Origin: Promethearchaeota archaeon
Lineage (GTDB): Archaea > Asgardarchaeota > Lokiarchaeia > Sigyniarchaeales > SOKP01
Direction: 5' to 3'
Assembly: GCA_011364925.1 (NCBI GenBank)
Contig: RDOA01000022.1
Span: forward strand, 1-51,504
Length of the DNA: 51,504 bases
Below the pieces are notes generated by a model, which was not told the DNA's origin, did not search any database, and was given only the letters and a program-made list of their open reading frames with translations. Below are positions 27,329 to 36,494 of the stretch, one piece after another. Within the stretch, counting starts at the first letter, position 1. Every line of letters begins with the position of its first letter. The translations under genes and the position numbers were made by a program.

Positions 27329-27355
27329 GTGATGCAATTCGCATCACTTCGATGC
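27329..27355. promoter_or_regulatory. Palindromic operator between divergent genes
   Basis: GTGATGC-AATTC-GCATCAC (27329-27347) is a perfect 7+7 palindrome with a five-base spacer, followed by a further inverted copy of the half-site (GCATC-ACTTC-GATGC, 27341-27355). The three half-sites share the GATGC core. The cluster sits just before the AT-rich TATA-like stretch at 27365-27377 that would drive the RHH gene. RHH proteins bind such repeats as dimers or tetramers, so autoregulation is the simplest reading. Confidence 0.6.
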
Positions 27356-27436
27356 ATTTTTTGAAAATATTTAAATATGGAAAGTTTTTCATATCTATTA
27401 ACAGTAAAGATATCGACATAAATATGAAACAATAAA

Positions 27437-27895
27437 ATGACATCTGAAAGCACTGAAGACGAGAAGAATAAGCGAATAACAGTTAATCTTGATGATATCG
27501 ATTTTAAAATAGTAGAAACACTTGAAGGAGTTATCGCAAGAAAAAAAGCATCTGTTATCGCTCAGATGATTAAGGAGTGGATAAACCAAAATTCCGAACG
27601 AATAATGAAAACATGGGATATCGATCTTGCTGGTATAAGAAGGCAAGTGTTAGCGGAAACTAAAGGTTTAGCAATAAAAGAAGAACTTCAGGACTTGGAT
27701 AAAGAGGTAATAAACCAACTACCAAAATTATTTAAAACTATAAAAAGTATAAACATCGATGAATTAGCAGAATTAGTAGAAGTTAATCAAAGAACTCTAA
27801 AAAGAGTCATTTTTGGTCATAGAGATGAACTTCTATCGTTAGGTTTAGACTTAAAATATGAAAATGGCTTAATCACAAGAGCAATTAAAGAATAA
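27437..27895 (+). CDS. Ribbon-helix-helix DNA-binding protein with helical C-terminus
   Basis: The 152-residue protein begins with a charged tail and then a ribbon-helix-helix domain at residues about 12-52. KRITVNLDDIDFKIVETLEG provides the beta ribbon and first helix, and RKKASVIAQMIKEWINQN the second helix. This fits the CopG/Arc/MetJ fold. The C-terminal 95 residues are helical, with a second HTH-like stretch near IDELAELVEVNQRTLKRVIF, so the protein may have two DNA-contacting elements. An upstream palindrome is the probable operator. A leader of about 38 bases separates the predicted transcript start from the ATG. Confidence 0.75.
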   Translation: MTSESTEDEKNKRITVNLDDIDFKIVETLEGVIARKKASVIAQMIKEWINQNSERIMKTWDIDLAGIRRQVLAETKGLAIKEELQDLDKEVINQLPKLFKTIKSINIDELAELVEVNQRTLKRVIFGHRDELLSLGLDLKYENGLITRAIKE

Positions 27896-27916
27896 AATTA
27901 AATCAAAAAAAATACA

Positions 27917-28084
27917 ATGAAATTTACAAAACTTAATCTAATTGGATCATTTGAAGTCATTAATATTGGAAAAGATATCTATTCAGGCGAAGAAAAAATG
28001 CTATTTGAAAATCGTCATCCGATTTTTAAAACGCTTATGAAATTAGAATTTGAGGAAGTTCTTCGTAATTTCTCAAATAAGTAA
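27917..28084 (+). CDS. Small protein of 55 residues
   Basis: A short reading frame beginning MKFTKLNLIGSFEVINIGKD and ending KLEFEEVLRNFSNK lies 21 bases after the RHH gene on the same strand. The balanced composition (beta-like start, helical end) and the position suggest a co-transcribed small protein. No family is recognised and no SD precedes it clearly. Confidence 0.5.
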   Translation: MKFTKLNLIGSFEVINIGKDIYSGEEKMLFENRHPIFKTLMKLEFEEVLRNFSNK

Positions 28085-28164
28085 TTATCCAAATTTTTAT
28101 TATTAAGCGATTAGTTGATCGCACGAATCTAAATATAATTCAACACTATTATGGATTTAGATTA

Positions 28165-30816
28165 TTAAGAATCTTGGATTAGTCCGAGATCTTCAAGAGC
28201 TTGAGTTATCACATCGAGAATTGTATCCGCTACTTCTTGAGAAAGTAAACCTCTATTTAGTAAACAACTTACAGTGCACCGGGAGAATTCCAGTATACAC
28301 TGGACGCAATACAACTTACAATCGATATCAAGATTCATTGAAGACATAATAAGTGCTTTTTCAATCATTCCTGCCGCTGTTTTAAGAAAGAACATTAAAC
28401 AATACCGATAACTCCAATTGACATGATCTTCAACGTAATCTCCTAGATTAAGGAGGTTGACCTCAATCTGAGCTAAACTAGCTCCAAGTTCGGTGCCGGA
28501 GGAAACGCCCATTAACATTACTATATTATTCCTTATTTCGTGGATAGAATTTTCAATATATTTCGCGTGTTCGTCTTCTATACAATCAAACCAGTTTAAA
28601 AATTCAGTTTTAAACTCAACAATTTGTACCATTAGTTTCGCTAACGCGTCGTGATACAATCCACACGAAACGCTTCCATTTTCAGCGTATTCAAACGCTT
28701 CGTACAAGTACTCTTGAGCTCGCGTTAACTTCTTGTTAAGACAAAAGGCAAGGTGCTCATTAAGAGTCTCATTAATATAAATTTTCAACTGTTCTATTTG
28801 CCATATAATATATTCGTGCATTTGGAAAAAGACATTTTGAAAGACTCCTCTCAGAGTAGATGTTAACGTATCGTTAGGGCGATCGTTATCAGCATCCTCA
28901 ACATAGATCACAATTTCAGGAGTTCTACTCTTGAAGAGCCAGTTATTTTTTAGAATGTAAGAGTAAGTGTTTTCAACTTGAACTTTCGATAAAGGTGAGG
29001 TTAACTCTCCATTTATAAGAAAATATACTTCTCCGATTCCGCTATAATCGGTTGCATCGAATGTAACATTTATCTCGTATATATCCGGAGATATAACTAG
29101 ATTTGATAATTCAGGGGGATTAACATCATCGTCTACTATCTCTTGCTCTTGTGACAATTCAGAAGTGAGGGAATCAATAATTAGGGTACGATCATCATCG
29201 TTATCTCTGGCGGATATTGTAATTGTGTAAAAACCAAGGTTGGAAGGCAGATTCCAAGTTCCCGATTCAGTGCCATCTAAAGGGATTGTGTAATTAGTTG
29301 ATCCTTCTGTAGATTCATAATTGATTGTTATATTTATTTCGCTTAATCCCGAATCCGCATCCGAAACAATCCAGTCGAAATAGCCAGGGTCGTTGTCGAA
29401 GCCACTACCAACATATTGGATGTCAATATCAGGAGGTGTATTGTCGTCATCTACAATTAAATTTGAGACTATCGCAGTACTTGTTAACGCATCATTTGGT
29501 CTATCACTATCACTATCCTTGGCAACGATCTCAATAGTGTAATTACCTAGAGAATTCGGCAAATTCCATGTTCCTGTTACGTTACTCCCTAGGTCTATAG
29601 AGTAGTTGCCTAAACCTTCTGGAGAATTGAAAGTTACCCCTATATTTATTTCACTTAATCCCGAATCAGAATCCGAAACGCTCCATTCAAAATAACCGGG
29701 ATTGTTATCGTCACTATCACCGATGTATTGAACTATAATTTCTGGAGGCGTATCATCATCGTCTACAATGTTTATCGAAACGGATATAGTCCGTGTTAAT
29801 CTATCGTCTGGGCGATCGTTATCGTTGTCAGTGGCGCTAAAAGTAAACCCGTGATTTCCAAGCGATCCTGGAACCGTATATGTTCCAGACGGATCTATGT
29901 AAAGCCCTGACGCGTCCGAGGCGGATATAATAATTACTCCAGGATCGTTATCTGTCCCATCTCCGTTATAACTATAGGATATCGTAGGGCGCTGTGCATC
30001 GTCATCTATAATTCTAATTTCTGCTGACATTGTGGATGGACAACCGATTACATTCTCAGCTTCTACGTATATAGCATGCAATGCGGGAATATTAGGAACA
30101 TCATACTCGCCGAGTGAAAATCCAACAAGTTGGCCATCAACCCAAACATTTACCGAGTCTTCATCGATACGGCTCTCTGGATCACTTGCATAGACATTCC
30201 ATTTGCCCGGATTCGCGTCAGTACCATCTCCATCTAGATAATCGATGCTAATAATCGGTGGCGTATCGTCACCCGCGGGGCTAGCAGCTATTAAATCTAC
30301 AAAAAAATAACGATCTCCCCCACTTACGATATAACTGCGATCTTCAAATCGAACCCAGACTTTTTGAATGGATCTCGACTCGTCAAGGGGGATGACATGA
30401 AATCCATTCGGCTTTTGGGAGGTTCCATCCGACGTACCATCAGTATAATAAACCACTATCGATGTTGTTTGCGTTTGAGCTGCATTGATTGCAAAAAAAT
30501 CCAGATAGAGCTCGTCACACTGTATCTCATCAAAGAAAAAGTATAGATTTACATAAAAATCAAAGTACGCACCACCCCAGTACCACGCTGCTTGTATACC
30601 AAGAGCATTATCGTCATTCTCGTATACCGATTCTAAGTCTCCGGAAATCCTTTCTCCACTTACAAGCGAATACCCATAGGGGCGAATATCACAAACCCCA
30701 AGTTGGACATCTTTATATGCTAAAAGAGGTGAAAATGAGAAGGAGATGATAAACATTGACATTAAAGTTAAAATTTTAATTTTGAACAAAAATTTGTTAA
30801 ATTTTAACTTTTTCAT
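28165..30816 (-). CDS. Large secreted protein with tandem Ig/cadherin-like repeats
   Basis: The 883-residue precursor has a signal peptide (hydrophobic core about 14-33, ending near LLAYKDV). An N-terminal beta domain (about 35-190) is followed by at least five repeats of about 70-95 residues, from about 190 to 640. Each opens with a DDDxxPPxI element, several then continue with a DGDGTDxDPG or DxDNNPG Asp-rich loop and a SDxDSGLxEINI strand, and NDxxTST ends are shared. The repeats look like Ca-binding extracellular Ig/cadherin-type domains. The last 240 residues are helical and Cys-containing, with no C-terminal anchor. An adhesin or surface-layer component is likely. The start is set by GGTGA seven bases before the ATG. 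Confidence 0.8.
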   Translation of the reverse strand: MKKLKFNKFLFKIKILTLMSMFIISFSFSPLLAYKDVQLGVCDIRPYGYSLVSGERISGDLESVYENDDNALGIQAAWYWGGAYFDFYVNLYFFFDEIQCDELYLDFFAINAAQTQTTSIVVYYTDGTSDGTSQKPNGFHVIPLDESRSIQKVWVRFEDRSYIVSGGDRYFFVDLIAASPAGDDTPPIISIDYLDGDGTDANPGKWNVYASDPESRIDEDSVNVWVDGQLVGFSLGEYDVPNIPALHAIYVEAENVIGCPSTMSAEIRIIDDDAQRPTISYSYNGDGTDNDPGVIIISASDASGLYIDPSGTYTVPGSLGNHGFTFSATDNDNDRPDDRLTRTISVSINIVDDDDTPPEIIVQYIGDSDDNNPGYFEWSVSDSDSGLSEINIGVTFNSPEGLGNYSIDLGSNVTGTWNLPNSLGNYTIEIVAKDSDSDRPNDALTSTAIVSNLIVDDDNTPPDIDIQYVGSGFDNDPGYFDWIVSDADSGLSEINITINYESTEGSTNYTIPLDGTESGTWNLPSNLGFYTITISARDNDDDRTLIIDSLTSELSQEQEIVDDDVNPPELSNLVISPDIYEINVTFDATDYSGIGEVYFLINGELTSPLSKVQVENTYSYILKNNWLFKSRTPEIVIYVEDADNDRPNDTLTSTLRGVFQNVFFQMHEYIIWQIEQLKIYINETLNEHLAFCLNKKLTRAQEYLYEAFEYAENGSVSCGLYHDALAKLMVQIVEFKTEFLNWFDCIEDEHAKYIENSIHEIRNNIVMLMGVSSGTELGASLAQIEVNLLNLGDYVEDHVNWSYRYCLMFFLKTAAGMIEKALIMSSMNLDIDCKLYCVQCILEFSRCTVSCLLNRGLLSQEVADTILDVITQALEDLGLIQDS

Positions 30817-31256
30817 CTACGACTCACCTTATCTGTTACGATTAAATCTAACTAAATAATTGTTTTGGCTGTATTTAAAGGTTCTAATTGAAGCCCTTCC
30901 TTTAAAAGCGTCAAAAAATGGTGGTAAAAAAATTTTGAATTTTTTCACACAAAAAAAGTAACATAAAAAAACTGCAGAAAAGAGAGCCAGAGATAGAATA
31001 TTAACAATCATCATTAGCGGGAATATGGAGATCGATAAGAATTTTGTATGAAATCAATTATATGCGCGCTTTTACGCAAGTATTAAGGTAAAATTGTATT
31101 CACATATTAATTCACATTTCTTTCCTTTCAATCTTTATAATACGTATATATTACATATGGCAATTAATCGGAATTGTTATTTAATTAATGAATCTATAAA
31201 TTAGTTAAGCAATAGCTTAATTAAACTTGAATTTAATCAGAATAGGGAATAGAAAA
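30817..31256. other. Intergenic region with promoter of the secreted-protein gene
   Basis: Besides the promoter described separately I see no supported gene in these 440 bases. An AT-rich segment around 31140-31160 (TATAATACGTATATATTACATA) probably holds the TATA element of the forward small gene at 31257. A 61-residue minus-strand ORF at 30829-31014 is not convincing. Confidence 0.4.
30824..30880 (-). promoter_or_regulatory. TATA box and SD of the secreted-protein gene
   Basis: Minus-strand CTTTAAATAC (30871-30880) predicts a start near 30849. GGTGA at 30828-30824 follows, seven bases before the ATG at 30816. The leader is about 33 bases. Confidence 0.55.
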
Positions 31257-31460
31257 TTGAGTACTGAAAAAATTAGGAAAGCAATTCGAAAAAGATTAGA
31301 GGAAATCTATGCATCCGAATTAGAATATCAGTATGATCTCTCTAAAGTTGTCATTCCATTTTCAGAATTTTTTAAAAAGACTGATAGTGATGATGAAAAC
31401 GAAAAGTCTCCCAAAAAAGGGAAAGAGGAATATAAAAAACTTTTATTAAAAGAACTTTAG
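31257..31460 (+). CDS. Small charged protein
   Basis: The frame opens at TTG 31227, but an AGGGA SD-like motif (31241-31248 area) precedes a second TTG at 31257, giving 67 residues starting MSTEKIRKAIRKRLEEIYAS. It is a basic helix followed by an acidic/Lys-rich tail (DSDDENEKSPKKGKEE). There is no membrane segment and no recognised family. It stands alone between the secreted protein and the M28 peptidase. The helix-rich N-terminus is compatible with a nucleic-acid or protein binding role, which is only a guess. Confidence 0.5.
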   Translation: MSTEKIRKAIRKRLEEIYASELEYQYDLSKVVIPFSEFFKKTDSDDENEKSPKKGKEEYKKLLLKEL

Positions 31461-31673
31461 CGAAGAGATAATAAAATTCGATTCAAATTTTGCTCCAATG
31501 CTTATTAGATGAAAAAACTCGTTTTGAACTAATAATTACATTCAATTTTTCTTAGTTTAAATGCATTAAAACTGTAATGCTTAAATAATAAGAATCAAGG
31601 TTAATCAATATAGCAAAATATTTTTAACATTTGAATGTTAAATTAAGAAGTTGGAACTTTAAAACAGAATGAT

Positions 31674-32834
31674 ATGATAGCAGAGAATCGCATTAAAAAA
31701 AATCTTAGAAAATTTAGCTTTCCTCGATTATCTGGAACGAAATACGAATTAGAAGCTTTCAACCATGTAAAAAGCGAAATAGAAAACTTAAATCTAGATT
31801 TTGAAGTTCAAAATTTTACGTTCAGTTCGTTTTATTCTCGAACTTATCCCAAAGTAGCATTTACTTCCGGATCATTAATATTCTTTACGCTCTACTTGAA
31901 GTACCACCTTATTGTCTCAACGATCTCGCTTGTACTATTTGGTTTTATTTTAATCTCATCCGTACTCATGACAAGGAAACCTGAAAAAATCCGGTTTCTC
32001 AAGAACCTTAACTCTCAGAACTTACTAGTTAAAATAAAATCTATTTCAAATAAATTAAAAAGTAACGAAAGAATTGCGTTGTTTATAAGCCATTTAGACT
32101 CAAAAAGTCAAAAGTTTACAATTCGACTTCGAATAAGAATGATTAAATTATGGATTGCTACAACAATTATATTAGGTTGTTGTCTCCCATTTCGGTACTT
32201 AATTAATTGGCGATTTATGGACCTTTTTTATGTAATAGCAATGTTTCCTCTAATTATGAACCTTTTTTCTGCTCTTTTGATAATTCTTAACATTACAAGT
32301 AACAAATCTGAAGGAGCGGTTGATAATGCTTCAGGTATCGCCTGTAATTTAGAACTTTTGAATCATTACAGTAATAAAAAAAACAGATTAAGTAACTACG
32401 ACATGTGGTTTCTTTTTACAGGAGCCGAAGAATGCGGAACGATGGGAGTTCGGCATTTTTATAATACACTCAAACAGTATAATCCAAAATTATCTGTAGT
32501 GTTTAATTTTGAGTCTATTGCACATAATGTTTTTTTGTTCCCTGGAGGACAAGAGGGGGATAACGCTCAAGATATTAACTTCTTACTCTTAAACAACACC
32601 AGGAACTTGAAAATTCAACATTACATTACCAATAGAGTTCTTGGTGCCCATTCTGACGGAGGGTTTCTGGGAGATAAAGGTTTTCAAGGATATGGAATTG
32701 GTGAAGTAGATGCTTATAGTTATATGCATACTCCAAACGATACGTTGGATAAAATTAACACGGGAATATTGAAAAAACTATGTTTAGTCTTAACAGATAG
32801 TTTGAAAAAGCACGATTCTACTTTTTTCGACTAA
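31674..32834 (+). CDS. Membrane-embedded M28-family metallopeptidase
   Basis: The 386-residue protein has an M28 zinc-aminopeptidase core interrupted by membrane segments. Candidate metal ligands and catalytic residues are His140 and Asp142 in ISHLDSKS, Asp217 in GAVDNASG, Glu251/Glu252 in TGAEECG, and later AHSDGGF and MHTPNDT (about His352). Two hydrophobic regions, at about 62-99 and 158-207, place helices before and within the catalytic domain; the second is inserted between the HxD and DNAS motifs. This is unusual for M28, which is typically soluble or has N-terminal helices only. It is probably a membrane peptidase; substrate unknown. Confidence 0.8.
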   Translation: MIAENRIKKNLRKFSFPRLSGTKYELEAFNHVKSEIENLNLDFEVQNFTFSSFYSRTYPKVAFTSGSLIFFTLYLKYHLIVSTISLVLFGFILISSVLMTRKPEKIRFLKNLNSQNLLVKIKSISNKLKSNERIALFISHLDSKSQKFTIRLRIRMIKLWIATTIILGCCLPFRYLINWRFMDLFYVIAMFPLIMNLFSALLIILNITSNKSEGAVDNASGIACNLELLNHYSNKKNRLSNYDMWFLFTGAEECGTMGVRHFYNTLKQYNPKLSVVFNFESIAHNVFLFPGGQEGDNAQDINFLLLNNTRNLKIQHYITNRVLGAHSDGGFLGDKGFQGYGIGEVDAYSYMHTPNDTLDKINTGILKKLCLVLTDSLKKHDSTFFD

Positions 32835-32934
32835 AAATAGTTACAAGAAATAGTTACGAGAATTTATGTAAAACTTTTAAAAATAGGTCTTTTCATATAA
32901 CTTAATAATATTAAAATTAAATGAGGCTAATGCA

Positions 32935-33294
32935 TTGGAAGAAGAAGAAAATGGCTATGCTTTAGACGAAAAAGAATTAAATATATTCTACGAGGTATTA
33001 TTTAAAAGAATTATGAATATTATGGAAGACCCAGATGTGGATGTTAACCCATTTGAGAATATGATAAAGATTTTAAGCCGATTGAGCGAAATATTTAGTT
33101 TCAAAAGCATGATAACCGTGATTCCTGCGTTAATCGCGTATTCCATAAAATACGGTATTATGGTTGAAAAGGCTTACGACGAAGACTTAACTAACCTCAA
33201 GGAAGACCAACAAGGATATGGACAAGAAGAAGAAAATGAAAGAAAACGAGATGTAATCCAAAAAGATTTAGATAAACTCAACATGTATCTATAA
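32935..33294 (+). CDS. Small helical protein of unknown function
   Basis: This ORF of 119 residues starts at TTG 32935, preceded by GAGG at eight bases. The sequence is helical (LDEKELNIFYEVLFKRIMNI, then SFKSMITVIPALIAYSIKYG) with an acidic N-terminus and a charged C-terminal helix. One weakly hydrophobic stretch near 58-75 is probably a buried helix rather than a membrane anchor. No family is recognised and neighbours give no clue. Confidence 0.5.
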   Translation: MEEEENGYALDEKELNIFYEVLFKRIMNIMEDPDVDVNPFENMIKILSRLSEIFSFKSMITVIPALIAYSIKYGIMVEKAYDEDLTNLKEDQQGYGQEEENERKRDVIQKDLDKLNMYL

Positions 33295-33386
33295 AAATAT
33301 CTATTTGTTTATTAATTTTAATTCTAAATAAATTCATCAGTTTTTTATAGCTTAAATGCGTATAACCTAAAAGAAAGTGATATTGA

Positions 33387-34013
33387 ATGGACATTGTCAT
33401 TAAACAACTTGATTCAAGCCTTTTAGATGATTTTTTATATTATTTTGACAGGGTAGCCTTTACCGACAATCCTGAATGGTCTGGATGTTATTGCCAATTC
33501 TACTATTTTGAAGGAAAAATAAAAGATTGGGCTCAACGAACCGGTAAAGAAAATAGGGAAGCAGCAATAAAATTAATTATTTCAGAAAAGATGAATGGAT
33601 TCTTAGTATATCACAATGGAAATCCAATCGGGTGGTGTAATGCTAATTCAAAAGATTTTTATCCAGTATCAAGTCAAGATGAGTATCCTGTAGTTTATTT
33701 GCCAGATATTTTTACTACTGGTATTAAACAACAAGATAGAATTACTAATTATGTATCTGAGGGAAAAACTGCTTCTTTTGTCTGCTTTTTAATTGCTCCA
33801 GAGTAAAGAAAGAAGGGGATCGCAAGAAAGTTATTAGAATTTATTACGGAATATTATACCACTAAAGATTTCGATTTTATTGAAGCTTATCCAAGAAAAA
33901 ATGTGAAGTTCACATATTGTGCAGAAGGTCCAATGTCTCTCTTTGAATCTGAAGGATTCTTAATATATAAAGAGTTTGATGACTTCTATATAGTAAGAAA
34001 AGAATTGAAATGA
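33387..34013 (+). pseudogene. GNAT-type acetyltransferase interrupted by an in-frame TAA
   Basis: The first 139 codons encode a GNAT-like N-terminal half with NPIGWCNANS and SFVCFLIAPE. At 33804-33806 a TAA follows, and the same frame then continues without a shift for 68 codons: RKKGIARKLLEFITEY, EAYPRKN and a C-terminal strand-helix, ending at TGA 34011-34013. The sequence APE-stop-RKKGIA matches the GNAT acetyl-CoA loop in which APEYRGKGIA is usual, so the TAA replaces a Tyr codon (TAT/TAC) by one base. Everything else is intact. This is either a recent nonsense mutation, a readthrough product, or an assembly error. Only the C-terminal half carries the CoA site, so the truncated product would be inactive. 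Confidence 0.85.
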
Positions 34014-34151
34014 AAGCCTTTCAGCATTTTTTTTAACAAAAAATGGATCAAAAAAGGAAAAAAAAGGTTATTGTTTAGATTTTAAGATTTCTTTAATTTA
34101 TTGCTTATTAGGATTGAAGCAACGGATAAAATGCTAAGTAGAATTAAAATG

Positions 34152-35336
34152 TTACACTTCTTTTTTTTTTTCAATTTTTCTCTCTATTAACTTAGAAAAA
34201 AAGTAAAGACCTAATCCTACTAAAAATCCTATTGTAATGTTAAAAATTAGACAAAATAATGCGGATACAACAATAATCGGCATTGTTTTCAAACTATAGT
34301 CCTTGAAGGAAATTTTTGCCAATAAGAGGGCAGTATATAATAACATAGCGCCTAATATAGCTTGAGGAAACGCGCGAAATATCAATAATAAGGTTTCGGA
34401 TAAAAATAGTCCAAGAAAAATCTCCAAAATTCCTTCCAAAATCATCGATCCTCCTGTCCTTGCTCCAAACGCGTACTGAGAAGCTAAACCTCCCGATCCA
34501 TGACATAAAGGCATTCCTCCTAAAAAGGGATTAATAATGTTCATAATACCCATATTAAGAGCGAGATCGCTGGCAGACACTACATCCTTTTTTTCAGGAA
34601 ATAATTCTTTAATAAGGCTTACTGTAGCTATCATCACATTGGTTAAAGTGAGAAAAAGCTGAGCTATACCAGCGATTATCATGCCCCACAAAATATTATC
34701 CCAATCAGGGATTTGAAATGTAAAAACGGGCAATTTGATAGAGATATCAGATAAAGTAATGGACTGATTCCATATAATTAGAAGTATCCCGAACACTACT
34801 AAAATTATCGAAGAAGGAACTTTTTTAAATTTAAAAGAAACTAAGATAACAGCAAACGAAATAACGCCTATTAGAATATCAGTACCTATTAATTGTAACG
34901 CAGTCCAACCTAAAATTAGCCCTAAACCCAATTGTATCCCCCGAACTGAAACTTGAGGAATTTTCCTTACAATCTTTTCTAAAAATTTAGTAAATCCTAA
35001 AACTGTCCATATTATTCCCGTTCCAAATCCCGTTGAAATAACTAAATTAGGACTCCAAGCTTGAGATATTGCTATTGTCCCTATTGTCTTTTGAGGTTGG
35101 ACTGGTAGTGGTAAGTTAAATCTAATTCCTAAGACAATATTAGTAACTCCCAAGCACAAAAATATGCCAGCAGGATTTAACCCAACGATTGAGATATAAC
35201 CTATAACGAAGGGAATTAATGTGCCCCAATCCCCAAGTGATCCAGCAAATTCTCTTAAATTGAACTTGGCAGAAAACCTCTTTCGAGTGGAATGTGGTTC
35301 CATCTCTTCTTTGGGCATTTCAGAAGTGTTTCCCAT
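34152..35336 (-). CDS. MOT1-type molybdate/sulfate transporter
   Basis: This integral membrane protein matches the MOT1 (MFS_MOT1, SulP-related) group of molybdate transporters. Signatures are EFAGSLGDWGTLIPFVIG near the start, PLPVQPQKTIGTIA, and the diagnostic GGMPLCHGSGGLASQYAFGA. About ten hydrophobic helices are visible. The ATG at 35336 (MGNTSEM) is preferred over an in-frame start at 35366 because the leader between has no SD, but this is uncertain. The 3' end has an 11-A tract; a one-base-shorter frame there would add a hydrophobic tail of about 24 residues (see findings). Molybdate uptake is the likely role, by family. Confidence 0.88.
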   Translation of the reverse strand: MGNTSEMPKEEMEPHSTRKRFSAKFNLREFAGSLGDWGTLIPFVIGYISIVGLNPAGIFLCLGVTNIVLGIRFNLPLPVQPQKTIGTIAISQAWSPNLVISTGFGTGIIWTVLGFTKFLEKIVRKIPQVSVRGIQLGLGLILGWTALQLIGTDILIGVISFAVILVSFKFKKVPSSIILVVFGILLIIWNQSITLSDISIKLPVFTFQIPDWDNILWGMIIAGIAQLFLTLTNVMIATVSLIKELFPEKKDVVSASDLALNMGIMNIINPFLGGMPLCHGSGGLASQYAFGARTGGSMILEGILEIFLGLFLSETLLLIFRAFPQAILGAMLLYTALLLAKISFKDYSLKTMPIIVVSALFCLIFNITIGFLVGLGLYFFSKLIERKIEKKKEV

Positions 35337-35491
35337 AATAATAGACTTAAATGAAAAATAAACCAAGTAGTACTGAAGTTTAATTATTAAAAAAATTTAT
35401 TATAAAGTGTAGTCTAAAAGTATATTAAAACTTAGTAATTTTTTACAAGGCAGAAAATTTAGTTATAACTTAGAAATCCGTGAGTATTATT

Positions 35492-36382
35492 ATGGTCGAA
35501 TCAAAAATTGAAGGAGTCCCTTTTTTTATTGTTGATGTTTTTGCAGAACGTAAGTATTCTGGAAATCAACTCGCTGTAGTAATAAGTGGAGACATTTTTA
35601 CCAGCGAAGAAATGCAGCGAATTGCAAAGGAAATGAACTATTCTGAAACTACGTTTGTCACTTCGGTTGAAAACGCAACCGTGAGAATATTTACTCCAGA
35701 AGTCGAATTACCTTTTGCGGGTCACCCCACAATTGGGACCGCGTTTGTCATGCAACAGGAATTTATGAAAGGAAAAATAACAACAATGACCTTAAGTCTA
35801 AAAATTGGTGAAATTCCAATTCTATTCAAGTATAAAGGCGATCATTTGACTGAGACGTGGATGGAGCATAAGGATCCAATTTTTGGCGGTTATTTTGCCC
35901 CAGATCTAATTGCTGATGTTTTGAATATCGACGAAAGCGATATTGATAAAAGATTTAAAATTCAAGAAGTCTCAACAGGGATTCCAACTATTATTGTGCC
36001 GTTAAAATCCTTAGATGAATTAAAACAAGTGAAGATAAATAAAGTCAAATACGACGCTTTGATTCACAATACTCAGGCTAAGACAATTCTAGTTTTTTGT
36101 CCAGAAACTTACGACAAGGCAAACGATCTAAATGTAAGATTCTTTGCCGATTACTATGGTGTTCCTGAAGATCCAGCTACGGGGTCTGCTAACGGTTGTT
36201 TAGCCGCTTACCTGGTGAAACACGACTATTTTGGTAAGAGTCGGATTGAGATACGCGTTGAACAAGGGTTCGAAATAGGGAGAGAATCAATATTGTTGCT
36301 AAAAGCTGAAACGAAAGGTGGAAAATATTTCGTTACCGTAGGAGGTAAAGTGATCCTCGTTGCTAAAGGGGTTTTATACTAA
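35492..36382 (+). CDS. PhzF-family isomerase-like protein
   Basis: The protein has the two-domain diaminopimelate-epimerase-like fold of the PhzF family: FFIVDVFAERKYSGNQLAVV at the start, the catalytic-Glu segment MNYSETTFV near residue 50, PFAGHPTIGTAFV and, in the second half, GVPEDPATGSANGCLAAYL. At 296 residues (from ATG 35492; GTG 35480 is an alternative) it is typical. PhzF proteins isomerise or epimerise varied substrates, and no phenazine genes are nearby, so this is a general isomerase of unknown substrate. Confidence 0.9.
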   Translation: MVESKIEGVPFFIVDVFAERKYSGNQLAVVISGDIFTSEEMQRIAKEMNYSETTFVTSVENATVRIFTPEVELPFAGHPTIGTAFVMQQEFMKGKITTMTLSLKIGEIPILFKYKGDHLTETWMEHKDPIFGGYFAPDLIADVLNIDESDIDKRFKIQEVSTGIPTIIVPLKSLDELKQVKINKVKYDALIHNTQAKTILVFCPETYDKANDLNVRFFADYYGVPEDPATGSANGCLAAYLVKHDYFGKSRIEIRVEQGFEIGRESILLLKAETKGGKYFVTVGGKVILVAKGVLY

Positions 36383-36494
36383 ATCTCGACTTTTAAAACC
36401 AAATTCTACTTCTTTATATATTTCATTCTAGAATATCCTACAAATTATTCTTCTAATTTAAATTGGAAACTAAGACTCCAAATAATTGAAAAAG

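Noticed and set aside
30829-31014. 61-residue minus-strand ORF with a hydrophobic start
   Set aside because: It covers the promoter and leader of the large secreted-protein gene, has an odd basic tail and no SD; most likely chance.
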